Below, one piece after another: positions 41,853 through 51,147 of a stretch of DNA of 64,000 bases. Source of the DNA: Spongiibacter tropicus DSM 19543. GTDB taxonomy: Bacteria > Pseudomonadota > Gammaproteobacteria > Pseudomonadales > Spongiibacteraceae. Within the stretch, counting starts at the first letter, position 1. Every line of letters begins with the position of its first letter. Position numbers and translations under genes: made by a program. The notes below the pieces were generated by a model that saw only the letters and a program-made list of their open reading frames with translations, had not been told where the DNA came from and ran no database searches. The DNA lies in contig NZ_ATUS01000004.1 of the NCBI RefSeq assembly GCF_000420325.1, positions 124,001 through 188,000 of the forward strand, given 5' to 3'.

Positions 41853-43847
41853 ATGCGGGCGACAGGCGTACTCTACGGTCAGGTGCTGACGGTGTTCGGC
41901 ATCGTCATCGCCGGCGTGTGGGGTGCCACCCAGTGGGTGGCCAGCGCGCTGGGCTACCAGTCTCGCCTGGGTGCGCCCTGGTTCGAACTACTCGATAAAC
42001 CGGTTTACCACCCATGGCGCTTGTTCGACTGGTGGTTCTTCTTCGACGCCTATGCGCCCGGCGTGTTTGTCACCGGCGGTGCCATCGCCGGGGCCAGTGG
42101 CTTGGCGGCGGTGGTGGTTGCTATCGGTATGTCGATCTGGCGGTCGCGGCAATCGCGGCTGGTGACCACCTACGGCTCGGCGCGTTGGGCGGAACCTGCG
42201 GAAATCCACCGTGCCGGGCTGGTCGGTGATGCCGGTGTTTTTCTTGGCCAGCACGACGATAAATACCTGCGCCACGAAGGCCCGGAACATGTATTGACCT
42301 TCGCACCGACCCGCTCGGGCAAGGGCGTGGGTCTCGTGGTGCCAACCCTCTTGTCCTGGCCCGCCTCGGCGGTGATCCACGACATCAAGGGCGAGAACTG
42401 GCAACTGACCGCCGGTTGGCGGGCACGGTTTTCCCACTGCTTGCTGTTCAATCCCACTGATGCTAAGTCGGCGGCCTACAACCCCTTGCTGGAAGTGCGG
42501 CGCGGTGCCCATGAAGTCCGCGATGTGCAGAATATTGCCGATATCCTTGTGGACCCTGAAGGCGCGCTGGAGCGCCGCAACCACTGGGAGAAAACTTCTC
42601 ATGCCTTGCTGGTTGGCGCCATCCTGCATGTGCTTTACGCGGGTGAAGATAAATCCCTGCGTGGTGTCGCCAACTTCCTCTCCGATCCGGCCTGTCCCTT
42701 CGAGGTGACACTGCATCGAATGATGACCACCAAGCATTTGGATGACGGGCCACATCCGGTAGTAGCCTCGGCGGCAAGGGAAGTGCTGAACAAGGCGGAC
42801 AACGAGCGCTCCGGGGTACTGTCCACCGCCATGAGTTTCCTGGGGCTGTACCGTGACCCGACCGTGGCCGCCGTGACCTCCCGCTGCGACTGGCGCATTG
42901 CCGATTTGATCGCCGCCGAGCATCCGGTGTCCCTGTACCTGGTGGTGCCGCCCTCGGACATCAACCGTACCAAACCGCTGATTCGCCTGCTCCTCAACCA
43001 GATCGGGCGACGGCTGACCGAATCATTGGACAGCAGTGACGGCATCGAGCGTCGGCACAAGCTGTTGCTGATGCTGGACGAGTTTCCCGCACTGGGCCGG
43101 CTGGACTTTTTCGAGTCGGCACTCGCCTTTATGGCGGGCTACGGCATTCGCAGTTTCCTGATCGCCCAGAGCCTCAACCAGATTGACAAGGCCTACGGCG
43201 TCAACCACGCCATTCTCGACAACTGCCATGTACGGGTGACCTTCGCCACCAACGACGAGCGCACCGCCAAGCGGATTTCCGACACCCTGGGTACGGCTAC
43301 CGAACTGCGGGCACAGCGCAACTACGCCGGTCACCGGTTGGCGCCGTGGCTGGGGCATTTGATGGTCTCGCGCCAAGAGACGGCGCGGCCCCTGTTGACG
43401 CCGGGGGAGGTGATGCAACTGCCGCCGGGCGAAGCAGTGGTGATGGTCTCCGGGCAACCACCGATCAAGGCAAAGAAGCTGCGCTATTACCTTGATGCGA
43501 ATTTTACCCGCCGGGTATTGCCGCCTCCTGTTCTGGATGAAGGGCGTTATATCGACGTGCCCGAGGTTCGCCCCAATGACTGGAGCGAACTGGCAGTGCC
43601 TACGCTGCCGGCTGCGGCTTCCAGCGGGGTTGATAACGCCGGAGGGAGTGATGATGGCGGTCCGCGCCGGCAACCGGAACTTTCGGAGACCGTGACCTGG
43701 GAACCGGAAACCAAGCAACCCACCAATGACCTGGCCCTGCTGGATGACGGGGATGATATTGCGCCCCTGCTAGCCAAGTTCGACCCGCGCCTGCAACGTT
43801 TGGCACGGGAGGCCGCCCTCGACCCCGACGATGGAATTGCCCTATGA
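41853..43847 (+). CDS. traG: VirD4/TraG type IV coupling protein
   Basis: A 664-aa inner-membrane ATPase that links the relaxosome to the mating channel. N-terminal helices (VFGIVIAGVWGATQWVA and GAIAGASGLAAVVVAIGMS) are followed by Walker A TRSGKGVGLVVPTLL and Walker B LLLMLDEFPALGRL. ATG at 41853 has GGAGG about 7 bases ahead. It begins the traG-trb transfer operon, with its stop overlapping the copG-like gene. Confidence 0.95.
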   Translation: MRATGVLYGQVLTVFGIVIAGVWGATQWVASALGYQSRLGAPWFELLDKPVYHPWRLFDWWFFFDAYAPGVFVTGGAIAGASGLAAVVVAIGMSIWRSRQSRLVTTYGSARWAEPAEIHRAGLVGDAGVFLGQHDDKYLRHEGPEHVLTFAPTRSGKGVGLVVPTLLSWPASAVIHDIKGENWQLTAGWRARFSHCLLFNPTDAKSAAYNPLLEVRRGAHEVRDVQNIADILVDPEGALERRNHWEKTSHALLVGAILHVLYAGEDKSLRGVANFLSDPACPFEVTLHRMMTTKHLDDGPHPVVASAAREVLNKADNERSGVLSTAMSFLGLYRDPTVAAVTSRCDWRIADLIAAEHPVSLYLVVPPSDINRTKPLIRLLLNQIGRRLTESLDSSDGIERRHKLLLMLDEFPALGRLDFFESALAFMAGYGIRSFLIAQSLNQIDKAYGVNHAILDNCHVRVTFATNDERTAKRISDTLGTATELRAQRNYAGHRLAPWLGHLMVSRQETARPLLTPGEVMQLPPGEAVVMVSGQPPIKAKKLRYYLDANFTRRVLPPPVLDEGRYIDVPEVRPNDWSELAVPTLPAAASSGVDNAGGSDDGGPRRQPELSETVTWEPETKQPTNDLALLDDGDDIAPLLAKFDPRLQRLAREAALDPDDGIAL

Positions 43848-44350
43848 GCCGACTGCATTCCCGCCACCGCCTGAATTTGTTTATCGAGCGCGACCATGCC
43901 AGACGCCTGGACGAATTGTCCACGAAGAAGGGGGTATCCAAGTCCTCCATCGTGGCTGCGGCATTGGCGTCCTGGCTCTCGCCCGATGCCGCCGACAAGC
44001 GCGAGGCAGCCATGGCAAAACGGCTGGATCGCCTGTCCCGCCAGTTCGAAAAACTGGAGCGGGATCAGAACATCCTGATCGAGACAGTGGCGCTGTATGT
44101 GCGCTACTACCTGACGGTGAGCACGCCGCTGCCGGAGTCACATCAGGAGGCGGCCAGGGCCCAGGGCAGGGCGCGCTTCGAGCAATTCGTCGAGCAGTTG
44201 GGCCGCCACATTTTGCGTGGCCGCAGTTTGGTGCGGGAGGTTTATGAGGAATTGGAACCCGATACGCGGCGGCTGGATGAGATTGCCGCCCAGGTTGACG
44301 CCCAAGAGCGCGAACGGCAACAACAGCTCGACGGGGAGGGCGAATCATGA
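43844..44350 (+). CDS. CopG-family ribbon-helix-helix protein
   Basis: A 168-aa protein with a short RHH domain at the N-terminus (RLNLFIERDHARRLDELSTK, SKSSIVAAALASWLS) and a long helical tail with coiled-coil character (RLDRLSRQFEKLERDQNILI). It lies between traG and trbB in Tn4371-type elements, overlapping both by four bases. It may regulate the operon or be a structural accessory; not tested by anything visible here. Confidence 0.88.
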   Translation: MSRLHSRHRLNLFIERDHARRLDELSTKKGVSKSSIVAAALASWLSPDAADKREAAMAKRLDRLSRQFEKLERDQNILIETVALYVRYYLTVSTPLPESHQEAARAQGRARFEQFVEQLGRHILRGRSLVREVYEELEPDTRRLDEIAAQVDAQERERQQQLDGEGES

Positions 44351-45366
44351 ACGCGACTCACCCATCGTCATCCTCGGCACAATCACTCGACCGGCGCATC
44401 CGCATGCTGCACACCGCCATGGGGCCGTTGATTGCCGCCGCGCTGGCGGATCCGGATGTGGTGGAGGTGATGCTCAACCCGGATGGCAGTTTGTGGGTGG
44501 ATTGTCTGTCCACAGGGCGAGCGCCAACCGGTGAAACGCTGTCCGCCGCCGATGGCGAACGCATCATTCGCCTGGTGGCGGCTCACGTGGGTGTGGAGGT
44601 CCATCGCGGTCGGCCACTGTTGAGTGCCGAGCTGCCGGAAACCGGCGAGCGTTTCGAGGGTGTTCTGCCGCCTGCTTCACCGGCCCCCGCCTTTGCCCTG
44701 CGCAAGCGGGCGGTGGGTGTGATTCCGTTGGACGACTATGTGCGCGACGGTGTGCTGGCGGAGTCTCAGGCGGCATTTCTGCGAAGTGCGGTGCGGGAGC
44801 GACAGAACATCCTGGTGGCCGGCGGCACCAGTACCGGCAAGACGACGCTTGCCAATGCACTGCTGGCGGAGATCGCGGCCACCGATGACCGGGTGCTGGT
44901 ATTGGAAGATACGGTTGAACTCCAGTGTGTAGCAAAAGACCACGTACCCCTTCGCACACGCCCCGGCGTGGTGTCCATGACCGAGCTGGTGCGGGCCACC
45001 ATGCGCCTGCGCCCGGACCGGGTGGTGGTCGGTGAGGTGCGCGGTGGCGAGGCGCTGGATTTGGTCAAGGTCTGGGGCACAGGCCATCCCGGCGGCATCG
45101 CCACCGTACATGCCGGTTCCGCCCACGGTGCACTGCTTCGTCTTGAGCAACTGATCTTGGAAGTCGCCATCACGCCACCGCGCGCGCTGATCGCCGAGGC
45201 AGTGAACGTGGTGGTGTTTATCGCGGGGCGCGGTCGTGCTCGCAAAGTACGCACCGTGGCCCGGGTCACCGGCTTCGACAGCAACGGCTATCACCTCGAC
45301 GAATCCCTGTCGCCGCTTTCATCTTCAACGGCCTCATCCTCAACCTCATCTGGAGAACCATCATGA
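44347..45366 (+). CDS. trbB: TrbB (VirB11-type) transfer ATPase
   Basis: A 339-aa hexameric secretion ATPase with Walker A GGTSTGKTTLANALL, LVLEDTVELQC (Asp box), the His box GTGHPGGIATVHAGSA and RPDRVVVGEVRGGEALD. It powers pilus assembly and transfer at the inner membrane. The poly-Ser C-terminal tail (SSSTASSSTSS) is low complexity and unusual. Translationally coupled to its neighbours. Confidence 0.95.
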   Translation: MNATHPSSSSAQSLDRRIRMLHTAMGPLIAAALADPDVVEVMLNPDGSLWVDCLSTGRAPTGETLSAADGERIIRLVAAHVGVEVHRGRPLLSAELPETGERFEGVLPPASPAPAFALRKRAVGVIPLDDYVRDGVLAESQAAFLRSAVRERQNILVAGGTSTGKTTLANALLAEIAATDDRVLVLEDTVELQCVAKDHVPLRTRPGVVSMTELVRATMRLRPDRVVVGEVRGGEALDLVKVWGTGHPGGIATVHAGSAHGALLRLEQLILEVAITPPRALIAEAVNVVVFIAGRGRARKVRTVARVTGFDSNGYHLDESLSPLSSSTASSSTSSGEPS

Positions 45367-45716
45367 CCCCTGTTCATCCAATGCGGATTTCTGTAAATCC
45401 GGTTTTACGTTCAGGCTTGAACACCCTGGTGTTTGCCGCGTTGTTGCTGTGCCTGGCGACAACGGCACAGGCCGCAGGTTCCAGCATGCCCTGGGAGGGG
45501 CCGCTGCAATCCATCCTCGATTCTATCCAGGGGCCGGTGGCCCGGATTGTCGCCGTGATCGCCATTATCGCCACCGGGTTGGCACTGGCCTTTGGTGATA
45601 CTTCCGGCGGTTTTCGGCGGCTGGTGCAGATCGTGTTTGGCCTGTCCATCGCCTTTGCGGCCTCCTCGTTCTTCCTGTCTTTCTTCAGCTTCTCTGGCGG
45701 GGCGGTGGTGGCATGA
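45363..45716 (+). CDS. trbC: TrbC (VirB2-type) pilin
   Basis: A 117-aa pilin precursor: signal helix (LVFAALLLCLATTAQA) with likely cleavage near AQAAG, then two hydrophobic helices (VARIVAVIAIIATGLALAFG and IVFGLSIAFAASSFFLSFF). TraF encoded at 27.0 kb is the expected processing/cyclising peptidase. Overlaps trbB and trbD by four bases. Confidence 0.92.
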   Translation: MTPVHPMRISVNPVLRSGLNTLVFAALLLCLATTAQAAGSSMPWEGPLQSILDSIQGPVARIVAVIAIIATGLALAFGDTSGGFRRLVQIVFGLSIAFAASSFFLSFFSFSGGAVVA

Positions 45717-45985
45717 ACGGAGTGTCCGCATTCACCGACGGTTTCGAGGTGCCGCTGCACCGGGCACTGACCGAGCCGATCCTGCTGGGTGGGGCACCGC
45801 GTACCGTGGCTATCGCCAACGGCACTCTGGCAGCCGCGGTGGGATTGGGACTGCAACTGTGGTTGCCCGGCCTGGTGCTGTGGCTGCTGGGGCATTCCCT
45901 GGCGGTGTGGGGTGCGCAGGCCGACCCGCAGTTCATGGCGGTGTTCCTGCGGCATCTTAAGCACAAGCCTTTGCTGGATGTGTGA
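45713..45985 (+). CDS. trbD: TrbD (VirB3-type) membrane protein
   Basis: A 90-aa inner-membrane protein with one long or two close helices (AAAVGLGLQLWLPGLVLWLL) and the N-terminal FEVPLHRALTEPILLGGAPR typical of TrbD. Essential small component of the type IV channel. Coupled to trbC by overlap and 9 bases before trbE. Confidence 0.92.
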   Translation: MNGVSAFTDGFEVPLHRALTEPILLGGAPRTVAIANGTLAAAVGLGLQLWLPGLVLWLLGHSLAVWGAQADPQFMAVFLRHLKHKPLLDV

Positions 45986-45994
45986 GGGGAGACG

Positions 45995-48451
45995 ATGCTG
46001 AACCTGACCGAATACCGCAAGCGTCCCGCCCTGTTGGCTGATTGGTTGCCCTGGGCAGGGCTGGTCGCTAGAGGAGTGGTACTCAACAAGGATGGATCGT
46101 TCCAGCGCACGGCGCGCTTTCGGGGGCCGGATCTGGACAGTGCCACCCAAGGCGAACTAATCGCCACATCGGCGCGGCTCAATAACGCGCTGCGGCGCCT
46201 GGGATCGGGCTGGGCGCTGTTCGTGGAAGCCGAACGACTCCAGGCAGCAGGCTATCCGCAGTCGGAGTTTCCCGAGCCACTGTCCTGGCTGGTGGAGGAG
46301 GAAAGGCGAGCTGCCTTCGAGGAAAACCACAGCCACTTCGAAAGCGTCTATCACCTGACGCTGGTGTACCTGCCACCGGAAGAGTCCCGTGCCCGGGCGG
46401 CCAGCCTCTTGTACGAAAATACGTCTCGCCAGGGGGCGAACTGGCGTGAGCGTCTGGACGCCTTTACGGCGGAGACGGACCGCGTGTTCGATCTGCTCGA
46501 TGGCGTGATGCCGGAACTGGCTTGGCTGGATGACAGCGAGACGCTGACCTATTTGCACGGCACCGTTTCCACTCGCCGTCATCCAGTGGTGGTACCGGAG
46601 ACACCGTTCCATCTTGACGCTTTGCTGGCCGACAGCCCGTTGACCGGTGGCCTGGCGCCGATGCTGGGCGAGGCTCACCTGCGGGTTGCTTCGGTGCGGG
46701 GTTTTCCCACCTCGACCTGGCCGGGGATTCTGGATGACTTGAATCGTTTGGGTTTCGGCTACCGCTGGAATACCCGCTTCTTGTGCCTGGACAAGGCGGA
46801 GGCAGAACGGGAGCTGGGCCGCCTGCGCCGGCAGTGGTTTGCCAAGCGCAAGAACGTGGCGGCGCTATTGCGGGAGACCCTGTTCCAGCAGGAAAGCCCG
46901 CTGGTGGATACCGATGCCTCGAACAAGGCGGGGGATGCGGACGCCGCCCTGCAGGAACTCGGTAGTGACCAGGTGGCCTTTGGTTATGTGACCGCTACAG
47001 TGACAGTGCTGGACGAGAACCCGGATATTGCCGATGAGAAGCTGCGCCAGGTGGAACGGGTCATCCAGGGACGGGGTTTTGTCACCATCCCCGAGACAAT
47101 CAATGCCGTGGAGGCGTGGCTGTCCTCGATCCCGGGCAATGCCTACGCCAATGTGCGCCAGCCCATTGTCTCTACGCTAAACCTGGCGCACCTGCTGCCG
47201 GTGTCGGCGGTCTGGGCGGGGCCGATGAAGAATGTTCATCTGGACGGCCCGCCGTTGATTGTCACGCGCACCGATGGCGCCACGCCGTTCCGGCTGGTCA
47301 CCCATATTGGTGATGTCGGTCATACCCTGGTGGTGGGGCCTACCGGTATGGGCAAGTCGGTGCTGCTGGCCACACTAGCCTTGCAGTTTCGTCGCTATCC
47401 GGGTTCGCGGATTTTCGCTTTCGACATGGGGCGCTCTCTGCGCGCGACGATTCTGGGCCTTGGTGGCGAGCACTACGACTTGGGTGCGGAGGGCGAGATT
47501 GCCTTTCAACCCCTGGCCGGTATCGACCGGGAGGAGCGCCGCGCCTGGGCGGCGGAATGGCTGGAAGGGCGGATACGGCAGGAAGGGGTAACCCTTGGCC
47601 CCGATGAAAAAGCCGCGATCTGGTCGGCGCTGGAAAGCCTGGCCGGTGCGCCGATGGAGCAGCGCACTCTGACGGGGTTTTCCGTCCTGCTGCAGCACAA
47701 TGCACTGCGTCAGGCGCTGGCGCCGTACCTGCTGGGTGGTGCCCACGGCAAGCTGCTGGACGCCGAGCATGACCGCCTGGGTACAGCCGATGTGCAGTGC
47801 TTCGAGATGGAGGAATTGATGGCCAGCCGCGCTGCCGTGCTGGCCGTACTGGGCGTGTTGTTCGCACGCCTCGATGAGCGTTTCGACGGGGCTCCGACGC
47901 TTCTGATATTGGATGAGGCCTGGCTATTCCTCGACGATCCGGTGTTCGCGGCGCGCATCCGCCAGTGGCTGAAGACCCTGCGCAAGAAGAACGTCAGCGT
48001 GATTTTCGCCACCCAGTCGCTGGCGGATATCCAGGGTTCCAGCATCGCGCCGGCGATTATTGAAAGTTGCGCAAGCCGCATTTTCCTGCCCAACCCCCAG
48101 GCCACCGAGCCACAGATTCGCTCCATCTACGAAGGCTTCGGACTCAATGCCCGGCAGATTCAGATTGTCGCCACTGCCGAGCCCAAGCGCGATTACTACT
48201 ACCAGTCACGCCTAGGCAATCGTCTGTTCGACCTGGACCTGGGGCCGGTGGCGCTCGCCTTTGCCGGCGCCTCGACGCCCGAGGATCAGCGCGCGATGGA
48301 TGCGCTGCTGGCCTCGATGCCGGTACCTGATTTTGCCGCCGCCTGGCTGCGCCATCGAGGCCTCGATTGGGCGGCGCAATTGCTTGATCAACACTCACCC
48401 GCAGGAGCATCTCTGGATGAACTTCCCAGGAGGAAAAGCCATGAACCGTAA
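45995..48451 (+). CDS. trbE: TrbE (VirB4-type) transfer ATPase
   Basis: An 818-aa ATPase, the largest of the mating-pair machinery. Starts MLNLTEYRKRPALLADWLPW and has the CagE/TrbE N-terminal domain, Walker A GPTGMGKSVLLATLA and Walker B TLLILDEAWLFLDDP. Length matches VirB4-family TrbE proteins. The end overlaps the trbJ start by 11 bases. Confidence 0.95.
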   Translation: MLNLTEYRKRPALLADWLPWAGLVARGVVLNKDGSFQRTARFRGPDLDSATQGELIATSARLNNALRRLGSGWALFVEAERLQAAGYPQSEFPEPLSWLVEEERRAAFEENHSHFESVYHLTLVYLPPEESRARAASLLYENTSRQGANWRERLDAFTAETDRVFDLLDGVMPELAWLDDSETLTYLHGTVSTRRHPVVVPETPFHLDALLADSPLTGGLAPMLGEAHLRVASVRGFPTSTWPGILDDLNRLGFGYRWNTRFLCLDKAEAERELGRLRRQWFAKRKNVAALLRETLFQQESPLVDTDASNKAGDADAALQELGSDQVAFGYVTATVTVLDENPDIADEKLRQVERVIQGRGFVTIPETINAVEAWLSSIPGNAYANVRQPIVSTLNLAHLLPVSAVWAGPMKNVHLDGPPLIVTRTDGATPFRLVTHIGDVGHTLVVGPTGMGKSVLLATLALQFRRYPGSRIFAFDMGRSLRATILGLGGEHYDLGAEGEIAFQPLAGIDREERRAWAAEWLEGRIRQEGVTLGPDEKAAIWSALESLAGAPMEQRTLTGFSVLLQHNALRQALAPYLLGGAHGKLLDAEHDRLGTADVQCFEMEELMASRAAVLAVLGVLFARLDERFDGAPTLLILDEAWLFLDDPVFAARIRQWLKTLRKKNVSVIFATQSLADIQGSSIAPAIIESCASRIFLPNPQATEPQIRSIYEGFGLNARQIQIVATAEPKRDYYYQSRLGNRLFDLDLGPVALAFAGASTPEDQRAMDALLASMPVPDFAAAWLRHRGLDWAAQLLDQHSPAGASLDELPRRKSHEP

Positions 48452-49205
48452 ACCCTCGTTGGTATCCCGCTTTCGCGTGGCGGCGCTGGCCAGCGCCATT
48501 GCCTTCACCGTCGTCCAGCCCGCCCAGGCTCTGTTTGGTGTCGGCGATATTGTGCTCGACCCCTCGAATCTGGCGCAGAACATGCTGACCGCCGCCCGCA
48601 CCCTGGAGCAGATCAACAACCAGGTACAGCAGCTGCAGAACGAGGCGAACATGCTGATCAACCAGGCGCGGAATCTGGAGCGGCTTGATTTCAATTCGGT
48701 GAATCGACTGCGCTCGGCACTGGCGACCACCGGGCGCCTGATTGCCGAGGCCCAGGGCTTGGCCTATGAGGTAAACCGCATTGACCAGGAATTTGCCAGG
48801 CTCTACCCGCAGGAATACGCGGCTAGCGTAAGCGGTGACCGTATGGCCCAGGATGCCCGTGAGCGTTGGGCGCACACCCTTGATGGCCTGCACACGGCGA
48901 TGCGCATGCAGGGGCAGGTGTCCCAGAACCTGTCTTCAGACGAGGGCGTGTTGACGGATCTGGTGAATCAGAGTCAGTCAGCCAACGGTGCCCTGCAGGC
49001 GATGCAGGCTACCAACCAACTGCTCGCGTTGCAGGTCAAGCAGTCCATCCAGTCCCAGCAACTGCGGCTGACGCAGGATCGGGCCGCGTCCCTGGAGTTG
49101 GCCCGGCAGGCTGCCGCCACAGAGCGTGGCCGGGAAGTGACCCGTCGATTCCTGGGGGAGGGCACGGCCTACACACCGCAGCCGGTTTCCTTCTACGGGT
49201 ATTGA
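48441..49205 (+). CDS. trbJ: TrbJ (VirB5-type) periplasmic protein
   Basis: A 254-aa exported protein with signal peptide AALASAIAFTVVQPAQA, then long amphipathic helices rich in Gln and Asn (EQINNQVQQLQNEANML). It matches TrbJ, the VirB5-like pilus-tip minor component. ATG at 48441 follows AGGAGGA. In related elements entry-exclusion trbK may follow; none is seen here. Confidence 0.92.
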   Translation: MNRKPSLVSRFRVAALASAIAFTVVQPAQALFGVGDIVLDPSNLAQNMLTAARTLEQINNQVQQLQNEANMLINQARNLERLDFNSVNRLRSALATTGRLIAEAQGLAYEVNRIDQEFARLYPQEYAASVSGDRMAQDARERWAHTLDGLHTAMRMQGQVSQNLSSDEGVLTDLVNQSQSANGALQAMQATNQLLALQVKQSIQSQQLRLTQDRAASLELARQAAATERGREVTRRFLGEGTAYTPQPVSFYGY

Positions 49206-49251
49206 GGCAGTGTGATGACTTTGATACCTGTTCCGATGGAGGCGCGTGGCC

Positions 49252-50430
49252 ATGGATGATGTCGCGGTAATCGACCGCTTCCTCAACGTCTTCTCCACCT
49301 ACATCGATTCGGGTTTCGGGTTGCTGGGTGGAGAAGTGGCGTTTCTGACAGCCACCCTGGTGGTGATCGACATGACCATCGCGGGACTTTTCTGGGCGCT
49401 GAGCCATGCTACCGGGCAGGCCGATGACGTGCTGGTTCGCCTGATTCGCAAGGTGCTCTACGTGGGAGCCTTCGCCTACATCATAGGCAACTTCAATACG
49501 CTGGCGGGTATCGTGTTCCGCTCCTTCGCCGGGTTGGGGTTGATGGCGTCGGGTACTGGGATGACGGCTGCGGAATTCCTGCAACCGGGCCGCCTGGCCA
49601 AGGTGGGCGTGGATGCCGGCGCGCCAATCCTGGAGCAGATCAGCGAGATGTCCGGCTTCCCGGAGGTATTCGTCAATATCACGCCCATCGTGGTGCTGTT
49701 CCTGGCTTGGCTGGTGGTGATCCTGACTTTCTTTGTGTTGGCGATCCAGCTCTTCATCACCTTAATCGAGTTCAAGCTGACTACCCTGGCCGGGTTTGTG
49801 TTGGTGCCCTTCGCATTGTGGAACAAGACTGCCTTTCTCGCTGAAAAAGTCCTGGGCAACGTGGTGTCCTCCGGCGTCAAGGTGCTGGTGTTGGCGGTGA
49901 TCATTGGTATCGGCACGGGGCTCTTTGCCGAGTTCCAGGTCGCCCCGGATGAACCCTCTGTGGATTTTGCGCTGGTGATCATGCTGGCCTCCCTGGCGCT
50001 GTTGGCCTTGGGAATCTTTGGGCCGGGTATTGCCACTGGCTTGGTTTCCGGCTCACCACAACTAGGCGCCGGAGCGATGGCGGGCGCCACCCTCGGCGCG
50101 GCCGGGACCGCCGTGGCCCTGGGTGCTGCTGCCACTGGAGTGGGTGGCGCTGTGGTCGCCGGTGCGCGAATGGCCCCCGGTGCCGTTCGGATGGCGGCAG
50201 GAGGTGCCAGCTCGATGAAGGCTGCGGCCAGTGGGGCGAGTTCGGCCATGGACTCCGCGGCCTCAATCCCGAAACACACAACAACCTCGGGTGGACAGCC
50301 GGCCTGGGCCAGGCAGTTGCAACGTCGCCAGCAACTTTCCCATACCGCCACGACGGTCGCCCACACCTTGCGCGGTGGTGACGGTGGCGGTTCTGGTTCA
50401 GGCCCCAGCCTGAACGACCCGGACTCCTAA
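49252..50430 (+). CDS. trbL: TrbL (VirB6-type) inner-membrane channel protein
   Basis: A 392-aa polytopic protein with about six membrane helices (residues about 30-260), e.g. VFVNITPIVVLFLAWLVVI and FILLMASLALLALGIFG-like stretches, and a C-terminal Ala/Gly/Ser-rich tail (ASGASSAMDSAASI) that is low complexity. Matches TrbL/VirB6. A GTG two codons earlier (49246) is an alternative start. Confidence 0.92.
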   Translation: MDDVAVIDRFLNVFSTYIDSGFGLLGGEVAFLTATLVVIDMTIAGLFWALSHATGQADDVLVRLIRKVLYVGAFAYIIGNFNTLAGIVFRSFAGLGLMASGTGMTAAEFLQPGRLAKVGVDAGAPILEQISEMSGFPEVFVNITPIVVLFLAWLVVILTFFVLAIQLFITLIEFKLTTLAGFVLVPFALWNKTAFLAEKVLGNVVSSGVKVLVLAVIIGIGTGLFAEFQVAPDEPSVDFALVIMLASLALLALGIFGPGIATGLVSGSPQLGAGAMAGATLGAAGTAVALGAAATGVGGAVVAGARMAPGAVRMAAGGASSMKAAASGASSAMDSAASIPKHTTTSGGQPAWARQLQRRQQLSHTATTVAHTLRGGDGGGSGSGPSLNDPDS

Positions 50431-50442
50431 GGAGAATTTTTC

Positions 50443-51147
50443 ATGCGATTCAAGCGACCTCACGCGCGCTATGCCGAATCCCCTGAACCGGCCACACCTT
50501 ACCAGGCAGCTGCCCAGGCCTGGGATGAGCGCATAGGCTCGGCCCGGGTGCAGGCCCGGAACTGGCGGCTGATGGCCTTTGGCTGCCTGGCGCTGGCCCT
50601 GGTGATGGCCGGTGGGCTGGTGTGGCGTTCGGCCCAGTCCATTGTCACGCCCTATGTGGTGGAGGTGGACACGGGCGGACAGGTGCGGGCCGTGGGGGAG
50701 GCCACAACGCCGTACCGGCCCAACGATGCGCAGACCGCCCATCACCTGGCCCGTTTTATCACCCTGGTGCGTTCCCTCTCCATCGATCCGGTGGTGGTGC
50801 GCCAGAACTGGCTGGACGCCTACAACTACACCACCGACCGAGGGGCGGCGGTGCTCAACGACTACGCCCGCAGCAATGATCCCTTTGCCCGTATCGGCCA
50901 GGAATCGGTGACGGTGCAAATCAACAGCGTAGTGCGCGCCAGCGACAGCTCCTATCAGGTGCGCTGGAGCGAGCACCGGTTTGTGAACGGTGCGGCGGCC
51001 GGTATTGAGCGCTGGACGGCAGTGGTGTCTGTCGTGCTGCAAACCCCGCGCACCGAGCAGCGGCTACGCCGCAATCCATTGGGCATCTACGTCAATGGCC
51101 TGTCGTGGAGCCGGGAACTGGAGGCCACTGAAGGAGAGATGCCATGA
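50443..51147 (+). CDS. trbF: TrbF (VirB8-type) protein
   Basis: A 234-aa bitopic inner-membrane protein: short cytoplasmic N-terminus, one helix (LMAFGCLALALVMAGGLVW) and a periplasmic VirB8-like domain with TPYVVEVDTGGQVRAVGEA. It nucleates channel assembly. Follows trbL by 12 bases with AAGGAG; overlaps trbG by four bases. Confidence 0.94.
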   Translation: MRFKRPHARYAESPEPATPYQAAAQAWDERIGSARVQARNWRLMAFGCLALALVMAGGLVWRSAQSIVTPYVVEVDTGGQVRAVGEATTPYRPNDAQTAHHLARFITLVRSLSIDPVVVRQNWLDAYNYTTDRGAAVLNDYARSNDPFARIGQESVTVQINSVVRASDSSYQVRWSEHRFVNGAAAGIERWTAVVSVVLQTPRTEQRLRRNPLGIYVNGLSWSRELEATEGEMP